Positions 33,182-42,337 of a stretch of DNA of 64,000 nucleotides are shown here, piece after piece; within the stretch, counting starts at the first letter, position 1, and each line of letters opens with the position of its first letter. The stretch spans positions 620,001-684,000 of the forward strand of contig NZ_JAPFQN010000005.1 of the NCBI RefSeq assembly GCF_026241165.1, read 5' to 3'. A program made the position numbers and the translations under genes. This stretch comes from Mangrovivirga halotolerans (GTDB taxonomy: Bacteria > Bacteroidota > Bacteroidia > Cytophagales > Cyclobacteriaceae). The notes beneath the pieces are model-generated. The model saw only the letters and a program-made list of their open reading frames with translations, had not been told where the DNA came from and ran no database searches.

Positions 33182-33910
33182 TAATAGTGAATCTAAGTCT
33201 TTTATTCCTAGCGAAGTATTGGTAGTGAATCCTTCTCCATATTTCACTCCGACTTTATGTCCGAATTCCTTAGCTCTTGCTTCAAGGAAATCTATAAATC
33301 CCGGCCGTGATATAAATGTTTCAGGTTCATCAGAATCAGCTGATTGATCTCCTGTAAAAAACTGAGTTTTAAAAGCTTTAACAGACTCCATCTTTTTATC
33401 CCAAAATTCACTTACATCAACAATAAAATCTGGTTGGATAAAATCATTTTGAATAAAATGATATACTTTATCAGGTCTCCAGGCTTCCTGGGAAAGCCCG
33501 TTTTCATCAAAAGTTTCTATTTTGATCAACCCTGATAAAAAAGCTGAATCTCTAACAAGCTCAGCTGCCTTACCATGATCGGGATGTCGGTCTCTTATCG
33601 CATTTGTCAGAATGATCCTGGGCTTAAACTTTCTGATCGCCTTTATAACTTTCTTTTGATACTCAGGAGTATTGGCAAAAAAACCGTCAGGCAGATCGAT
33701 ACATTCTCTGACGTCAAGATCTAAAATAGCAGAAGAGGCTGCGGCCTCTTCTGCTCTTGTTTTATCTGTCCCTCTGGTTCCTAGTTCTCCTCTGGTGAGA
33801 TCTACAACACCAACTTTCTGCCCAAGAGACTTATGCTTTAATAATGTACCGGCACACGATAGTTCTACATCATCAGGATGAGCGGCTATTGCCAGAATAT
33901 CAATTTTCAT
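33179..33910 (-). CDS. bshB1: Bacillithiol biosynthesis deacetylase BshB1
   Basis: A zinc-dependent LmbE-family deacetylase that removes acetyl from GlcNAc-malate in bacillithiol synthesis. AAHPDDVELSCAG is the zinc-binding motif (His, Asp, Asp), followed by LTRGELGTRGT, LPDGFF and RDRHPDHGKAAELV, all characteristic of BshB1. The frame begins at TTG 33922, but ATG 33908-33910 (243 residues) starts the conserved core and is preferred. It follows trxB by 14 nt, so the two thiol-redox genes form an operon. BshA and BshC are not in the window. Confidence 0.92.
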   Translation of the reverse strand: MKIDILAIAAHPDDVELSCAGTLLKHKSLGQKVGVVDLTRGELGTRGTDKTRAEEAAASSAILDLDVRECIDLPDGFFANTPEYQKKVIKAIRKFKPRIILTNAIRDRHPDHGKAAELVRDSAFLSGLIKIETFDENGLSQEAWRPDKVYHFIQNDFIQPDFIVDVSEFWDKKMESVKAFKTQFFTGDQSADSDEPETFISRPGFIDFLEARAKEFGHKVGVKYGEGFTTNTSLGIKDLDSLL

Positions 33911-33924
33911 AATCTTATTCAAGG

Positions 33925-34881
33925 TTATGATTTAGCTACTTCTTCTTCCATTTCTTTAGCAGCAAGGAATCTTTCTGCATCAAGAGCAGCCATACATCCT
34001 GAACCGGCAGCTGTTACGGCCTGCCTGTAAATAGAATCTTGCGCATCACCACTTGCGAAAACACCTTCTACATTAGTTAAAGATGATTTACCAAGAGTTT
34101 TTATGTAACCCGTGGATTCCATATCGATATAACCTTCAAAGATCTCTGTATTAGGTTTATGTCCTATTGCTACAAAGAAACCCTGGGCTTCGATATCGTA
34201 CTCTTCACCAGTAACATTATTTTTGACTCTGGCGCCAGTTACTTCCTCTTCACCAAGAACTTCTACTGTCTCAGTATTCCAGAGCACTTCAATATTTTTG
34301 GCGTTATCAACTCTTTTTTGCATGATCGTACTTGCTCTCATTTCATCACGACGTACGAGCATATATACTTTATTCGCAAGCTTTGACAGGTAAGTAGCCT
34401 CTTCACAAGCTGTATCACCTCCTCCGACTACAACTACATCCTGACCACGGAAAAAGAATCCATCACAAACTGCACAGGCAGAAACACCTTTACTATTAAG
34501 TCTTTGTTCTGATTCAAGTCCAAGCCATTTAGCTGATGCACCAGTTGAAATAATTACAGCCTTTGCAGTTATCTCATGCTTGTCATCAACTATTAATTTA
34601 TGAGGATATCCTGAAAAATCTACTTTGGTAACCATACCATACCTGATATCAGCTCCAAATCTCTCAGCTTGTTTCTGGAAATCAACCATCATTTGAGGAC
34701 CGTTGATACCATCAGGATATCCAGGGTAATTTTCAACATCATTAGTGATTGTTAACTGACCTCCGGGCTGACCTCCTTGAAATAAAACAGGTTTTAATCC
34801 TGCTCTAGATGCATAAAGAGCTGCAGTATAACCCGCTGGCCCGGAACCGATAATTACTAAATCAATATTTTCTGTAGTCAT
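33925..34881 (-). CDS. trxB: Thioredoxin-disulfide reductase
   Basis: An NADPH/FAD enzyme of 318 residues that reduces thioredoxin. It shows the FAD motif GSGPAGYTAALYASRAGL, the NADPH motif VVGGGDTACEEA and the redox pair CAVC (Cys136, Cys139), and ends with the second FAD motif GVFASGDAQD. The CxxC separates it from the YpdA-type bacillithiol-disulfide reductases, which lack that pair. It is the first gene of the trxB-bshB1 operon. Confidence 0.96.
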   Translation of the reverse strand: MTTENIDLVIIGSGPAGYTAALYASRAGLKPVLFQGGQPGGQLTITNDVENYPGYPDGINGPQMMVDFQKQAERFGADIRYGMVTKVDFSGYPHKLIVDDKHEITAKAVIISTGASAKWLGLESEQRLNSKGVSACAVCDGFFFRGQDVVVVGGGDTACEEATYLSKLANKVYMLVRRDEMRASTIMQKRVDNAKNIEVLWNTETVEVLGEEEVTGARVKNNVTGEEYDIEAQGFFVAIGHKPNTEIFEGYIDMESTGYIKTLGKSSLTNVEGVFASGDAQDSIYRQAVTAAGSGCMAALDAERFLAAKEMEEEVAKS

Positions 34882-34952
34882 TATAATTAAATAGTTATTA
34901 CACTTTTGTTAAAACAAACTATAGTCCTAAACGGAAAAGTTGCCGTAAAGTT

Positions 34953-34985
34953 AAAAAAAAAGGCCTCAAATTGAGACCTTTTTCC
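34953..34985 (-). terminator. Intrinsic terminator after rpoD
   Basis: On the minus strand AAGGTCTCAA pairs with TTGAGGCCTT (10 bp, one U-G pair) and is followed by a long T-run. Confidence 0.82.
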
Positions 34986-35007
34986 TTAATGTAAATTTTT
35001 TATCATA

Positions 35008-35871
35008 TTATCCAAGATATGTTTTCAATGCTCTGCTTCTACTAGTATGCCTAAGCCTTCTAATGGCTTTTTCTTTTATTTGTCTCACTCTTTCCCTTGT
35101 GAGATTAAATCTCTCACCAATTTCTTCAAGAGTTAATGCATGCTCACCATTAAGTCCAAAGTAAAGCATTATAACATCTGCTTCCCTTGCTGTCAAAGTT
35201 GAAAGAGCTCTTAATACTTCTCTACGCAAAGAATCACTCATTAATTCAAGGTCAGGCTTATCTTCTCCCTCATTCTCGAGTACATCTAGCAAACTATTTT
35301 CTTCTCCCTGGCTAAATGGCGCATCCATAGATACATGGCGACCACTGATTTTCATAGTATCAACTACTTCACTGGCAGTTATTTCAAGCACATCAGCTAA
35401 CTCTTCAGGAGATGGCTCTCTTTCGTATTTTTGCTCCAGATCAGAAAAAGTCTTTGATATCTTGTTCAAAGAACCAACTCTATTTAATGGTAATCTGACA
35501 ATTCGTGATTGTTCTGCTAATGCTTGTAAAATAGATTGGCGGATCCACCATACAGCATATGAAATAAACTTAAATCCTCTTGTCTCATCAAATCTTTGAG
35601 CAGCTTTGATCAAACCAAGATTTCCCTCGTTAATCAAATCACCCAGGGTAAGCCCCTGATTCTGGTATTGTTTTGCTACTGAAACTACAAACCTGAGGTT
35701 TGCCTTGGTTAATTTTTCTAGTGCCAGTTGATCTCCCTGCTTAATACGTACAGCCAGTTCAACTTCTTCATCCGGTGATAACAGATCTACTTTACCAATC
35801 TCTTGCAAATATTTATCAAGTGATTGACTTTCTCTGTTAGTGATTTGTTTACTGATTTTAAGTTGTCTCAT
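35008..35871 (-). CDS. rpoD: Primary RNA polymerase sigma factor (RpoD/SigA)
   Basis: A 287-residue sigma-70 factor. It starts almost directly at region 1.2 ([13 protein letters not shown]) and has no region 1.1 or non-conserved insert, as is usual for the Bacteroidota housekeeping sigma. Region 2 is clear ([44 protein letters not shown]). Regions 3 and 4 follow, the latter with the [31 protein letters not shown]. This protein should read the TTTG/TAnnTTTG promoters reported here. Upstream is a 416-bp gap. Confidence 0.96.
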   Translation of the reverse strand: MRQLKISKQITNRESQSLDKYLQEIGKVDLLSPDEEVELAVRIKQGDQLALEKLTKANLRFVVSVAKQYQNQGLTLGDLINEGNLGLIKAAQRFDETRGFKFISYAVWWIRQSILQALAEQSRIVRLPLNRVGSLNKISKTFSDLEQKYEREPSPEELADVLEITASEVVDTMKISGRHVSMDAPFSQGEENSLLDVLENEGEDKPDLELMSDSLRREVLRALSTLTAREADVIMLYFGLNGEHALTLEEIGERFNLTRERVRQIKEKAIRRLRHTSRSRALKTYLG

Positions 35872-36225
35872 TCGTTGTTTTTTATGATCCCACCTTAAAT
35901 ATAATCCGTGAAGACGAATTCTACTAACAATTAATTAGCAATATTTCAAGTTATTTAAAAATTAATTGGGATGACAACAGTACTATGCAGAATAAAATTT
36001 TGCTATAATCTCAAATAACACAGACGTTATCTTTCCTGAGATAAACAATTGAAAATATTAGATAAACACTAATTTATTAACGATCAGAAGGTAAATTAAA
36101 ATTTAAACACCAATTAATACAAATTAATTCCACCTCATTAAACTTAAAAAATTCTGAAGGTCAGGAGTTGACCAACCGAAATATTTTTGAATATTTTAAA
36201 GAAATATCAAAATCAACAAAAAATT
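35872..36225. other. Gene-free stretch upstream of rpoD
   Basis: AT-rich sequence without a supportable gene or consensus promoter. The only structure noted is a short hairpin, GGTCA-GGAGT-TGACC (36159-36173), in an otherwise unstructured region. Confidence 0.5.
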
Positions 36226-36255
36226 CAAAAAAAAAGAGGACTTAAAGTCCTCTTT
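36226..36255 (-). terminator. Intrinsic terminator after pnp
   Basis: AAAGAGGACTT (36233-36243) and AAGTCCTCTTT (36245-36255) are perfect 11-bp arms with a 1-nt centre. On the minus strand they are followed by a T-run. Confidence 0.85.
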
Positions 36256-36287
36256 ACAATCATTTTATTCATTATAATACAGATCAC

Positions 36288-38435
36288 TTATTCCTTATTT
36301 TGACGCTCTTTACGCGGAGGTCTTGGAAGAAGTGCTTTTCTTGACAATTTAAATTTACCGGTCTTCTTATCGATATCTAATAATTTAACCTGGACTTCTT
36401 CACCTATTTCAAGAACGCCTTCCATATTTTCTACTCGTTCCCATTTGATTTCTGAAATATGCAGTAATCCTTCTTTACCAGGCATAAATTCTATAAATGC
36501 ACCAAAAGGCATAATAGACTTCACAGTTCCGGTATAAGTTTCACCAACTTCAGGAAGAGCAACAATAGCTTTCACTCTATCTGCTGCCATCTTCATTTTA
36601 TCCTTATCGTTAGCAAAAATATTCACTAAACCGTGATTATCTTTTTCTTCAACAATAATAGTAGCTCCAGATTCTTTTTGAATTTCCTGAATAATCTTTC
36701 CACCAGGCCCGATTACAGCTCCTATTTGATCCAATCCTATTTTAATGGTTTCATATCTTGGAGCGTGTTCTTTATAATCTTCTCTAGGTGCAGAGATGGT
36801 TTTATTCATTTCTTCAAGAATGTGCAGTCTCCCTTTCTTAGACTGCTCTAATGCCTCTTTCAAAATCTCATGAGATAATCCATCAATCTTGATGTCCATC
36901 TGACAAGCAGTGATACCATTCTTAGTACCTGTAACTTTAAAGTCCATATCCCCAAGATGATCTTCATCTCCTAGAATATCACTTAAAATTCTGTACTTAC
37001 CAGTTTCAGGATCACTTACCATACCCATGGCAATTCCGGAAACAGGATTTGAAATTGGCACTCCGGCATCCATCATTGCCATTGCCCCTGCACATACAGT
37101 AGCCATGGACGATGAACCATTAGATTCAAGAATATCAGAAACTATTCTTATAGTATATGGATTATCCTCATCAGCTGGAACAACTTGTTTAAGCGCTCTT
37201 AGAGCAAGATTACCATGTCCAACTTCTCTTCGGCCAGGGCCTCTGTTAGGCCTTACCTCACCGGTAGAAAATCCAGGGAAATTATAATGCAATAAAAACT
37301 TATTTGTACCGCTATATACAGCCCCATCAATCATTTGTTCGTCCAGCTTGGTTCCAAGAGTACAAGTAGTCAATGACTGGGTTTCTCCTCTTGTAAATAC
37401 AGCTGATCCGTGAGCTGAAGGAAGATAATCTACTTCAGACCAGATCGGCCTTATTTCGTCAAACTTACGACCATCAAGCCTTAATCCTTCATCAAGCATC
37501 AGATTTCTACATGCTTCTTTCTGGATATCCTTGAAGTACATTCCTATCAATACCTCATCGTATTCACTTTCTTCTCCAAGGCTATCTATGAATTCATCTT
37601 TGATGCTTTTGAACATATCAGATCTTACATCCTTATTAGCATGCTGTTGTTTAGCAATAGCATAAACCTTAGGATATAATTCCTGATGCATTTTATCTTT
37701 TAAGCCTTCATCGTGTTCTTCGTGGCTATATACTCTTTTCTCAGAAGTCCCGACTTCTTTTTCAAGCTCTAACTGAACTTCACACTGAGTTTTAATCGCT
37801 TCATGAGCAACCTTCAGAGCTTCAAGCATTTCATCTTCCTGAACCTCCTTCATCTCGCCCTCTACCATCATGATATTATCTTTGGTAGCAGCTACAATAA
37901 GGCTTATATCGCTTTCCTCAATTTCTGATATCGGAGCGTTGATTTTCCACTCACCGTTTCTCCTGCTTACTCTAACCTCTGAAATTGGACCTCCAAAAGG
38001 TATATCAGAAACAGCAAGTGCCGATGAAGCCGCTAAAGCTGCAAGGGCGTCAGGTGAAATATCATCATCACTCGATATTAATTGAATCATTACTTGAGTA
38101 TCCGCATGATAATCATCCGGAAACAGAGGCCTTAAGGCTCTGTCTACTAATCTACTGATCAGAACTTCGTGATCAGACAATCTTCCTTCTCTTTTTAGGA
38201 ATCCACCAGGTATTTTACCTGCAGCAGCAAACTTCTCCTGATAATCTACACTTAACGGTAGAAAGTCAACTCCCTCCTTTGCCTCTTTACTCGATACTAC
38301 AGTTGCCAATAACATGGTGTCTCCAAGACGAACGACAGCAGATCCATCGGCCTGCTTAGCTAACCGTCCTGTTTCAATAGTGATTTCTCTTCCATCCGGC
38401 AGTTGGATGGTTTTTATAATTGCTTTAGGAATCAT
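36288..38435 (-). CDS. pnp: Polyribonucleotide nucleotidyltransferase (PNPase)
   Basis: A 3'-5' phosphorolytic exoribonuclease, 715 residues. Two RNase PH folds are visible; the first has [21 protein letters not shown] and the second the catalytic region FTRGETQSL and [23 protein letters not shown] domain ([20 protein letters not shown]) and an S1 domain ([28 protein letters not shown]) follow. It lies downstream of rpsO, the order found in many bacteria, but a terminator-like hairpin separates the two. Confidence 0.97.
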   Translation of the reverse strand: MIPKAIIKTIQLPDGREITIETGRLAKQADGSAVVRLGDTMLLATVVSSKEAKEGVDFLPLSVDYQEKFAAAGKIPGGFLKREGRLSDHEVLISRLVDRALRPLFPDDYHADTQVMIQLISSDDDISPDALAALAASSALAVSDIPFGGPISEVRVSRRNGEWKINAPISEIEESDISLIVAATKDNIMMVEGEMKEVQEDEMLEALKVAHEAIKTQCEVQLELEKEVGTSEKRVYSHEEHDEGLKDKMHQELYPKVYAIAKQQHANKDVRSDMFKSIKDEFIDSLGEESEYDEVLIGMYFKDIQKEACRNLMLDEGLRLDGRKFDEIRPIWSEVDYLPSAHGSAVFTRGETQSLTTCTLGTKLDEQMIDGAVYSGTNKFLLHYNFPGFSTGEVRPNRGPGRREVGHGNLALRALKQVVPADEDNPYTIRIVSDILESNGSSSMATVCAGAMAMMDAGVPISNPVSGIAMGMVSDPETGKYRILSDILGDEDHLGDMDFKVTGTKNGITACQMDIKIDGLSHEILKEALEQSKKGRLHILEEMNKTISAPREDYKEHAPRYETIKIGLDQIGAVIGPGGKIIQEIQKESGATIIVEEKDNHGLVNIFANDKDKMKMAADRVKAIVALPEVGETYTGTVKSIMPFGAFIEFMPGKEGLLHISEIKWERVENMEGVLEIGEEVQVKLLDIDKKTGKFKLSRKALLPRPPRKERQNKE

Positions 38436-38503
38436 AAAGAATTGAAAATAATATTTAAAATTTTAATTAGATGGAGTTCAGACTTCAGACGAGAGCAATA
38501 TAA

Positions 38504-38540
38504 TAAAAAAAGAGGGAATCCTATTAGAATCCCCTCTTTT
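38504..38540 (-). terminator. Terminator-like hairpin between rpsO and pnp
   Basis: On the minus strand AAAAGAGGGGATTC pairs with GATTCCCTCTTTT (one bulged G), followed by T. It would end rpsO transcripts, or attenuate rpsO-pnp readthrough. Confidence 0.75.
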
Positions 38541-38545
38541 GTTGT

Positions 38546-38821
38546 TTATTTTCTCAATTTAAGCTCCTTTAGGATCGCTCTGTATCTTTCGATATCAATT
38601 TCCTGAAGGTAGTTAAGAAGTCTTCTTCTTTTACCTACCAATCTTAATAATCCTACTCTTGTTGAGTGATCTTTTTTGTTACTTTTCAGGTGGTTAGTCA
38701 AATGTGTGATTCTGTAAGTGAATAACGCAATTTGTGATTCAGCAGAACCTGTATCATCTTTTGACTTTAACCGACCATGATTTTCAAAGATCTCTTGTTT
38801 CTTTTCCTTTGTTAAATACAT
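38546..38821 (-). CDS. rpsO: 30S ribosomal protein S15
   Basis: A 91-residue primary rRNA-binding protein of the 30S platform. [26 protein letters not shown]-type segments (residues about 20-45), then [22 protein letters not shown], are the universal S15 signature. The length is the family norm. It has its own promoter (38847-38877). Confidence 0.98.
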   Translation of the reverse strand: MYLTKEKKQEIFENHGRLKSKDDTGSAESQIALFTYRITHLTNHLKSNKKDHSTRVGLLRLVGKRRRLLNYLQEIDIERYRAILKELKLRK

Positions 38822-38846
38822 GACTAGTTAAATTTTAAATGAGGTG

Positions 38847-38877
38847 CAAAATTATGTTATTCAATTAATGTTAACAA
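38847..38877 (-). promoter_or_regulatory. Promoter of rpsO
   Basis: On the minus strand TTG (38875-38877) and TAATTTTG (38847-38854) are 20 nt apart. Leader about 20 nt. Confidence 0.65.
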
Positions 38878-38885
38878 GTATTCCC

Positions 38886-40799
38886 TCACTTATTAAAGAA
38901 CTTTTTCTTCAACCTTTTGATTGCAACAGAATAAAAGTCGGCATCAAACAATCTGGCATCAACTCTTGCCTGTTGTAAAAAGTATATACCCAAAGGAAAC
39001 AATATTATATTCGCCATCCATGCCCCAAGAGTCGGATCAAGAACCTCTTCTTTACCCCATTTTTCACCGAAAATACTTAACACATAGTATATGATAAAAA
39101 ATATCACCGAAACAATAGTAGGAAAACCTAACCCGCCCTTTTTAATAATCGACCCAAGAGGGGCTCCTATTAAAAACATGATTATGCAGGCAAAACTCAT
39201 AGCAAACTTCTTATTGTACTCTACTATAAAAGCCCTGAGTTCTGCTTCTTTTTCTTTAATATTCTCACTTTTAGCCTCTATTCTACCCTTGTTTTGTCTT
39301 GCTCTTGTTAATGCTCGCCTAATTACTTGCTTTTGCGTGCCTTCAGAATCTATCCTTTCCTGGAATTTCTCCAGGTTATCCTCAACACTATTTTTTGATG
39401 ATTTCTTTTCAGGTAAACTAATCGGTGTTTCGTCACCTGCTATATCGTAATCAGAAGTATCCACTTTATTTGTATCTGACTCTGCAGGTAATTCCTCCTT
39501 CCCTTTCTCGTTTTCACTTTTGACATTTAAGTCTCTGGATCGACTTTGACGGTCTCTGATACGTTTACTATCCCTTATAGAATCCAGTTTACTTCTTAAG
39601 TCACCACTAATCTCCTTGTTAGCAACTACTGAACCTGGGCGATTTGTGCTTTCTTTGTCTCTTTCTTCTTTTCTATTTTTTAATGTTACAGAATCCTCTA
39701 TTAAAATTGGTAAATCATCTTCTTTGATTCTTTTAGAATTATTATCAGCAAGTGAATCTGCAGGTGCATTTTTCTTTGCAATCTGAGAAGAGTCTATTTT
39801 AACTTCTTTCTTCCTGAGGTCTTCTAATGAATCATAATATTTAATCTGTTCTTCCAAATAATCGGGTGTCAGTTCCTGATTTACTCCATGGTGCAAGAAA
39901 AAAGATTTTGAATACTGAAAAACACTATATTCTGTTTTTACCACATCCTTTCGTATGCTATCAACGTCTACCAGCAATTGCTCTCGGTTTCGCATTATCC
40001 GATTCCTGGCAAAAAGATCTTTATCTGTCCTTTTCATATCAGTCATTGAAGACAGATCGAAAATGAAATAGGTCTTTTCAAACTCAGTTTTTATAAAATC
40101 AGCTGGTTCATTTCGTCGCCTTTTCAAAATTGATTTATTCGATTCTCCATCTGCATATCTAGCCCCATTAAACATTTCAAGCTTTAAATATCTACCTTCA
40201 TTGATGGAAATCATTCGCCCTGAATCTGCAACGGTCAAACTTATATTACCATTGTGAGCCGAATGATCATATATCATTAAATCCTTAAGCAATTGTCGAT
40301 CATCGTCTTTTCCGTTGATCTTAATACTATAATTTGGTATACCATTGTAGAAAACACCTTCCTTCAATTCCATTGAAGGCTTCTTTTGCTTTACATCCCA
40401 TAATAAACTATATGCATTTAATGCAGCCCGTGGAACCAGATAATAATTACTATAGTAAGCAGCGACAGAAAGAAATACTGAAAATATAAAAATTGGAAGT
40501 AAAGCTCTGACAAGAGAAATACCTGCTCCCTTTATAGCAGTCAATTCAAAATGCTGCCCCAGGTTCCCAAAAGTCATAATTGAAGAGAGTAGTATTGCTA
40601 AGGGTAAAGCCATAGGGGTTGTGACATAGGCAAAATTGAGGAATAATTCAGCATAGACGTCCGTTCCAAGGTCTTTGCCTATTATTTGATCCATATAGCG
40701 AAGTAATTGCTGAATCAGAAGTATAAACACAACGATACATAGGGTCAAAATAAAAGGACCTATAAAAGCTTTAAAAATAAGCTTGTCAATTTTTTTCAT
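38886..40799 (-). CDS. LptF/LptG-family permease with a long charged insertion
   Basis: Inner-membrane component of the ABC exporter that moves lipopolysaccharide to the periplasmic bridge. The N-terminal half has three hydrophobic helices (about residues 10-120, with FKAFIGPFILTLCIVVF and MALPLAILLSSIMTFGNLG) and a periplasmic beta-jellyroll. Three further helices lie at about 525-625. At 637 residues it is far longer than the usual 350-400. The extra part (about residues 290-500) is low-complexity, rich in Lys, Glu, Asp and Ser and predicted periplasmic or coiled. Whether it is LptF or LptG is not clear. The stop is close to rpsO's promoter. Confidence 0.88.
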   Translation of the reverse strand: MKKIDKLIFKAFIGPFILTLCIVVFILLIQQLLRYMDQIIGKDLGTDVYAELFLNFAYVTTPMALPLAILLSSIMTFGNLGQHFELTAIKGAGISLVRALLPIFIFSVFLSVAAYYSNYYLVPRAALNAYSLLWDVKQKKPSMELKEGVFYNGIPNYSIKINGKDDDRQLLKDLMIYDHSAHNGNISLTVADSGRMISINEGRYLKLEMFNGARYADGESNKSILKRRRNEPADFIKTEFEKTYFIFDLSSMTDMKRTDKDLFARNRIMRNREQLLVDVDSIRKDVVKTEYSVFQYSKSFFLHHGVNQELTPDYLEEQIKYYDSLEDLRKKEVKIDSSQIAKKNAPADSLADNNSKRIKEDDLPILIEDSVTLKNRKEERDKESTNRPGSVVANKEISGDLRSKLDSIRDSKRIRDRQSRSRDLNVKSENEKGKEELPAESDTNKVDTSDYDIAGDETPISLPEKKSSKNSVEDNLEKFQERIDSEGTQKQVIRRALTRARQNKGRIEAKSENIKEKEAELRAFIVEYNKKFAMSFACIIMFLIGAPLGSIIKKGGLGFPTIVSVIFFIIYYVLSIFGEKWGKEEVLDPTLGAWMANIILFPLGIYFLQQARVDARLFDADFYSVAIKRLKKKFFNK

Positions 40800-40878
40800 T
40801 CAGGCTGGCTTTTTCCAAAATTTAAAAGCAAAAATAATGCCTTATGTGGGGTAATAAAAAGTTTTTTAGAGTTGAATA

Positions 40879-41262
40879 TTATCCACCGACAATTTCTTTG
40901 AGAGCTCCTACCATCTGTTCCCACATTTCGAAGAGTTCTTCATTATCAAAATTGCTACTATGATCTGTGATCACTAAAAATGTAGCCTGGGTAAGTTCAT
41001 TCACTTCCAATTTAAATTCGATATACGACGGCTCTTCATCTTCATCCAAAAACTCATACTTAACATATATGTTAGACCGTTGCCCTGTCAACTTGGCTTT
41101 ATTCTCCTCTCCATCCCAGGAAAACAGAAAATTCTTATCGCCATCCAGGCTTACATCATCAGCAAACCATTGAGCAAGCCCTCCTGCTGTATTTAAGTAT
41201 GGATAAAGCATTTTTGGAGATGCATTTATCTCAAAATCAGTGGTAAAGGTATTTTTATTCAT
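40879..41262 (-). CDS. START-like domain protein (SRPBCC superfamily)
   Basis: A 127-residue protein with the helix-grip fold pattern: FEINASPKMLYPYLNTAGGLAQWFAD at the start, FSWDGEE, central strands and a long C-terminal helix (FDNEELFEMWEQMVGALKEIV). It resembles the AHSA1/START-like small cytoplasmic proteins common in Bacteroidota. Such folds bind hydrophobic ligands; no ligand is known here. It is probably monocistronic, or transcribed before the lptF/G gene 79 nt downstream. Confidence 0.8.
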   Translation of the reverse strand: MNKNTFTTDFEINASPKMLYPYLNTAGGLAQWFADDVSLDGDKNFLFSWDGEENKAKLTGQRSNIYVKYEFLDEDEEPSYIEFKLEVNELTQATFLVITDHSSNFDNEELFEMWEQMVGALKEIVGG

Positions 41263-41335
41263 TTAGGCTTCTTTTCTTATTTTCCAATTTAGGACAAAAA
41301 ACATAAAACCAAAACAAAATAAGTTTGAAAAATGC

Positions 41336-41367
41336 TTGGAGTTATAAAAATATCGTCATTATATTTG
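41336..41367 (+). promoter_or_regulatory. Promoter of tRNA-Met
   Basis: TTG (41336-41338), 21 nt, then TATATTTG (41360-41367). The tRNA starts 10 nt further on. Confidence 0.75.
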
Positions 41368-41377
41368 CAGCCCATTT

Positions 41378-41451
41378 GGCGAGATAGCTCAGTTGGTTAG
41401 AGCGTCGGATTCATAACCCGGAGGTCGGGGGTTCAAATCCCCCTCTCGCTA
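41378..41451 (+). tRNA. tRNA-Met (CAT anticodon)
   Basis: A 74-nt cloverleaf can be folded: acceptor GGCGAGA/TCTCGCT, D-arm GCTC/GAGC, anticodon loop TTCATAA, T-arm GGGGG/CCCCC with TTCAAAT loop. CCA is not encoded. G1-U72 is a wobble pair, and A31-C39 in the anticodon stem is a mismatch. The C11-G24 D-stem pair is elongator-like. The CCC at 39-41 recalls initiators, but the partner run is GGA, not GGG. Elongator Met is preferred; a tRNA-Ile2 with modified C34 cannot be ruled out by sequence reading alone. Confidence 0.93.
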
Positions 41452-41499
41452 CTTTTTACTTACCAAACTTCATAATTTTCATTTAATATTACCGATAAA

Positions 41500-41610
41500 A
41501 TGCACGGAATTGACCAGATAACTTCAGGAAACTTGCTTGCTTTGATTATCGGGGCTATAGTAGTCGTATCTGTTCTATGGTTCGTTTTTGGTAGAAAGAG
41601 AAGACGATGA
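41500..41610 (+). CDS. Tiny single-pass membrane protein (36 aa)
   Basis: ATG 41500 opens a 36-codon frame: a polar start (MHGIDQITSGN), one 20-residue hydrophobic helix (residues 12-31) and the tail GRKRRR, which predicts a cytoplasmic C-terminus. Its TGA overlaps the next gene's ATG as ATGA, so translational coupling is likely. It is too short for usual gene finders. No family is recognised. The reading is supported by the overlap, the textbook membrane topology and the shared terminator. Confidence 0.6.
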   Translation: MHGIDQITSGNLLALIIGAIVVVSVLWFVFGRKRRR

Positions 41611-41807
41611 ATAACAGATCTCTGAACACATTTTTCGTGGTAATTTATTGGGTCCTGATCCTTACCTGTCTTTTTACTCTAATGTATAGCTTTAGAATCA
41701 ACGAAGGACAATTACAATATGTAGGCATTTCCCTGGTAAGCTGGATCATGGCATTCCTTATAAATAGATTTGTTATAAAGAAAAAAGAAAATAACGACCA
41801 GGAATAA
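41607..41807 (+). CDS. Small two-helix membrane protein (66 aa)
   Basis: Two hydrophobic helices (about residues 9-29 and 38-55) separated by a short polar loop, with a lysine-rich end (KKKENNDQE). Its ATG overlaps the stop of the 36-residue membrane protein. Both are hypothetical and may form a complex. Transcription might come from the tRNA-Met promoter by readthrough, since no terminator is seen between 41451 and 41500. Confidence 0.65.
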   Translation: MNNRSLNTFFVVIYWVLILTCLFTLMYSFRINEGQLQYVGISLVSWIMAFLINRFVIKKKENNDQE

Positions 41808-41837
41808 AAAAAGGCAGCTGATCGCTGCCTTTTTTTT
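41805..41837. terminator. Bidirectional intrinsic terminator
   Basis: AAGGCAGC (41811-41818) and GCTGCCTT (41824-41831) with loop TGATC, A-run before and T-run after, so it can end both the plus-strand small-protein pair and the minus-strand MazG-like gene. Confidence 0.87.
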
Positions 41838-41857
41838 ATTTTAGAATTCATTAAATA

Positions 41858-42328
41858 TCACTTGTCAAGTATTTTCTTTAAGTCAGCAGGACTATAATTT
41901 ACAGACTTTATTGTCTTATTGTCTGATTTTCTAAACACAAGATATCTACCATCTACCTGTTTATAGTAGCATTCTTCATTTTTCTTTTCTTTGTAATAAT
42001 CCACCGTGCTCTTAGCTTCTTCTTCCGTATCACAGGCCTTACTCATATTTGAACGCTGAACCTCATCAAAAAGCTCTCTGAATTTATCACCGAGACCAAA
42101 TTCAAGAACAGCTCCTGATAAGACGTATTGCAAGTCGCATAATGCATCGGCAATCTCTACAATATCGTTATCATTAATTGCCTCCTGAAGTTCTTTAAGC
42201 TCTTCTGCTAATAAGGCAACTCGAAGATCACAACGACTTTTCTCAGGGATTACGGGATCTTTTTCGATTGGATGCTTAAAAGTTTTATGAAATTCGGCTA
42301 CTTGATTTAAAGAATCTAATTTTTCCAT
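41858..42328 (-). CDS. MazG-like nucleotide pyrophosphohydrolase
   Basis: A 156-residue all-alpha NTP-pyrophosphatase (PRA-PH/MazG fold). The Mg2+ motif is EELKELQEA with Glu43/Glu46, then EIADALCD with Glu58/Asp61. A C-terminal part (about 110-156) of unknown role follows. Such enzymes hydrolyse (d)NTPs to monophosphates for pool cleaning. The frame continues upstream to 42367, but that start is inside the rplT terminator hairpin, so ATG 42326-42328 is chosen. Only 9 nt separate the terminator from this start, leaving no room for a normal promoter. Confidence 0.85.
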   Translation of the reverse strand: MEKLDSLNQVAEFHKTFKHPIEKDPVIPEKSRCDLRVALLAEELKELQEAINDNDIVEIADALCDLQYVLSGAVLEFGLGDKFRELFDEVQRSNMSKACDTEEEAKSTVDYYKEKKNEECYYKQVDGRYLVFRKSDNKTIKSVNYSPADLKKILDK

Positions 42329-42337
42329 ATCATATAA

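Noticed and set aside
36159-36173. GGTCA-GGAGT-TGACC hairpin between rpoD and pnp
   Set aside because: Only 5 bp, not next to a gene boundary and without a T-run; insufficient for a terminator or RNA gene call.
36179-36197. Near-palindromic AAATATTTTTGAATATTTT
   Set aside because: AT-only imperfect symmetry is expected by chance in such AT-rich spacer DNA.
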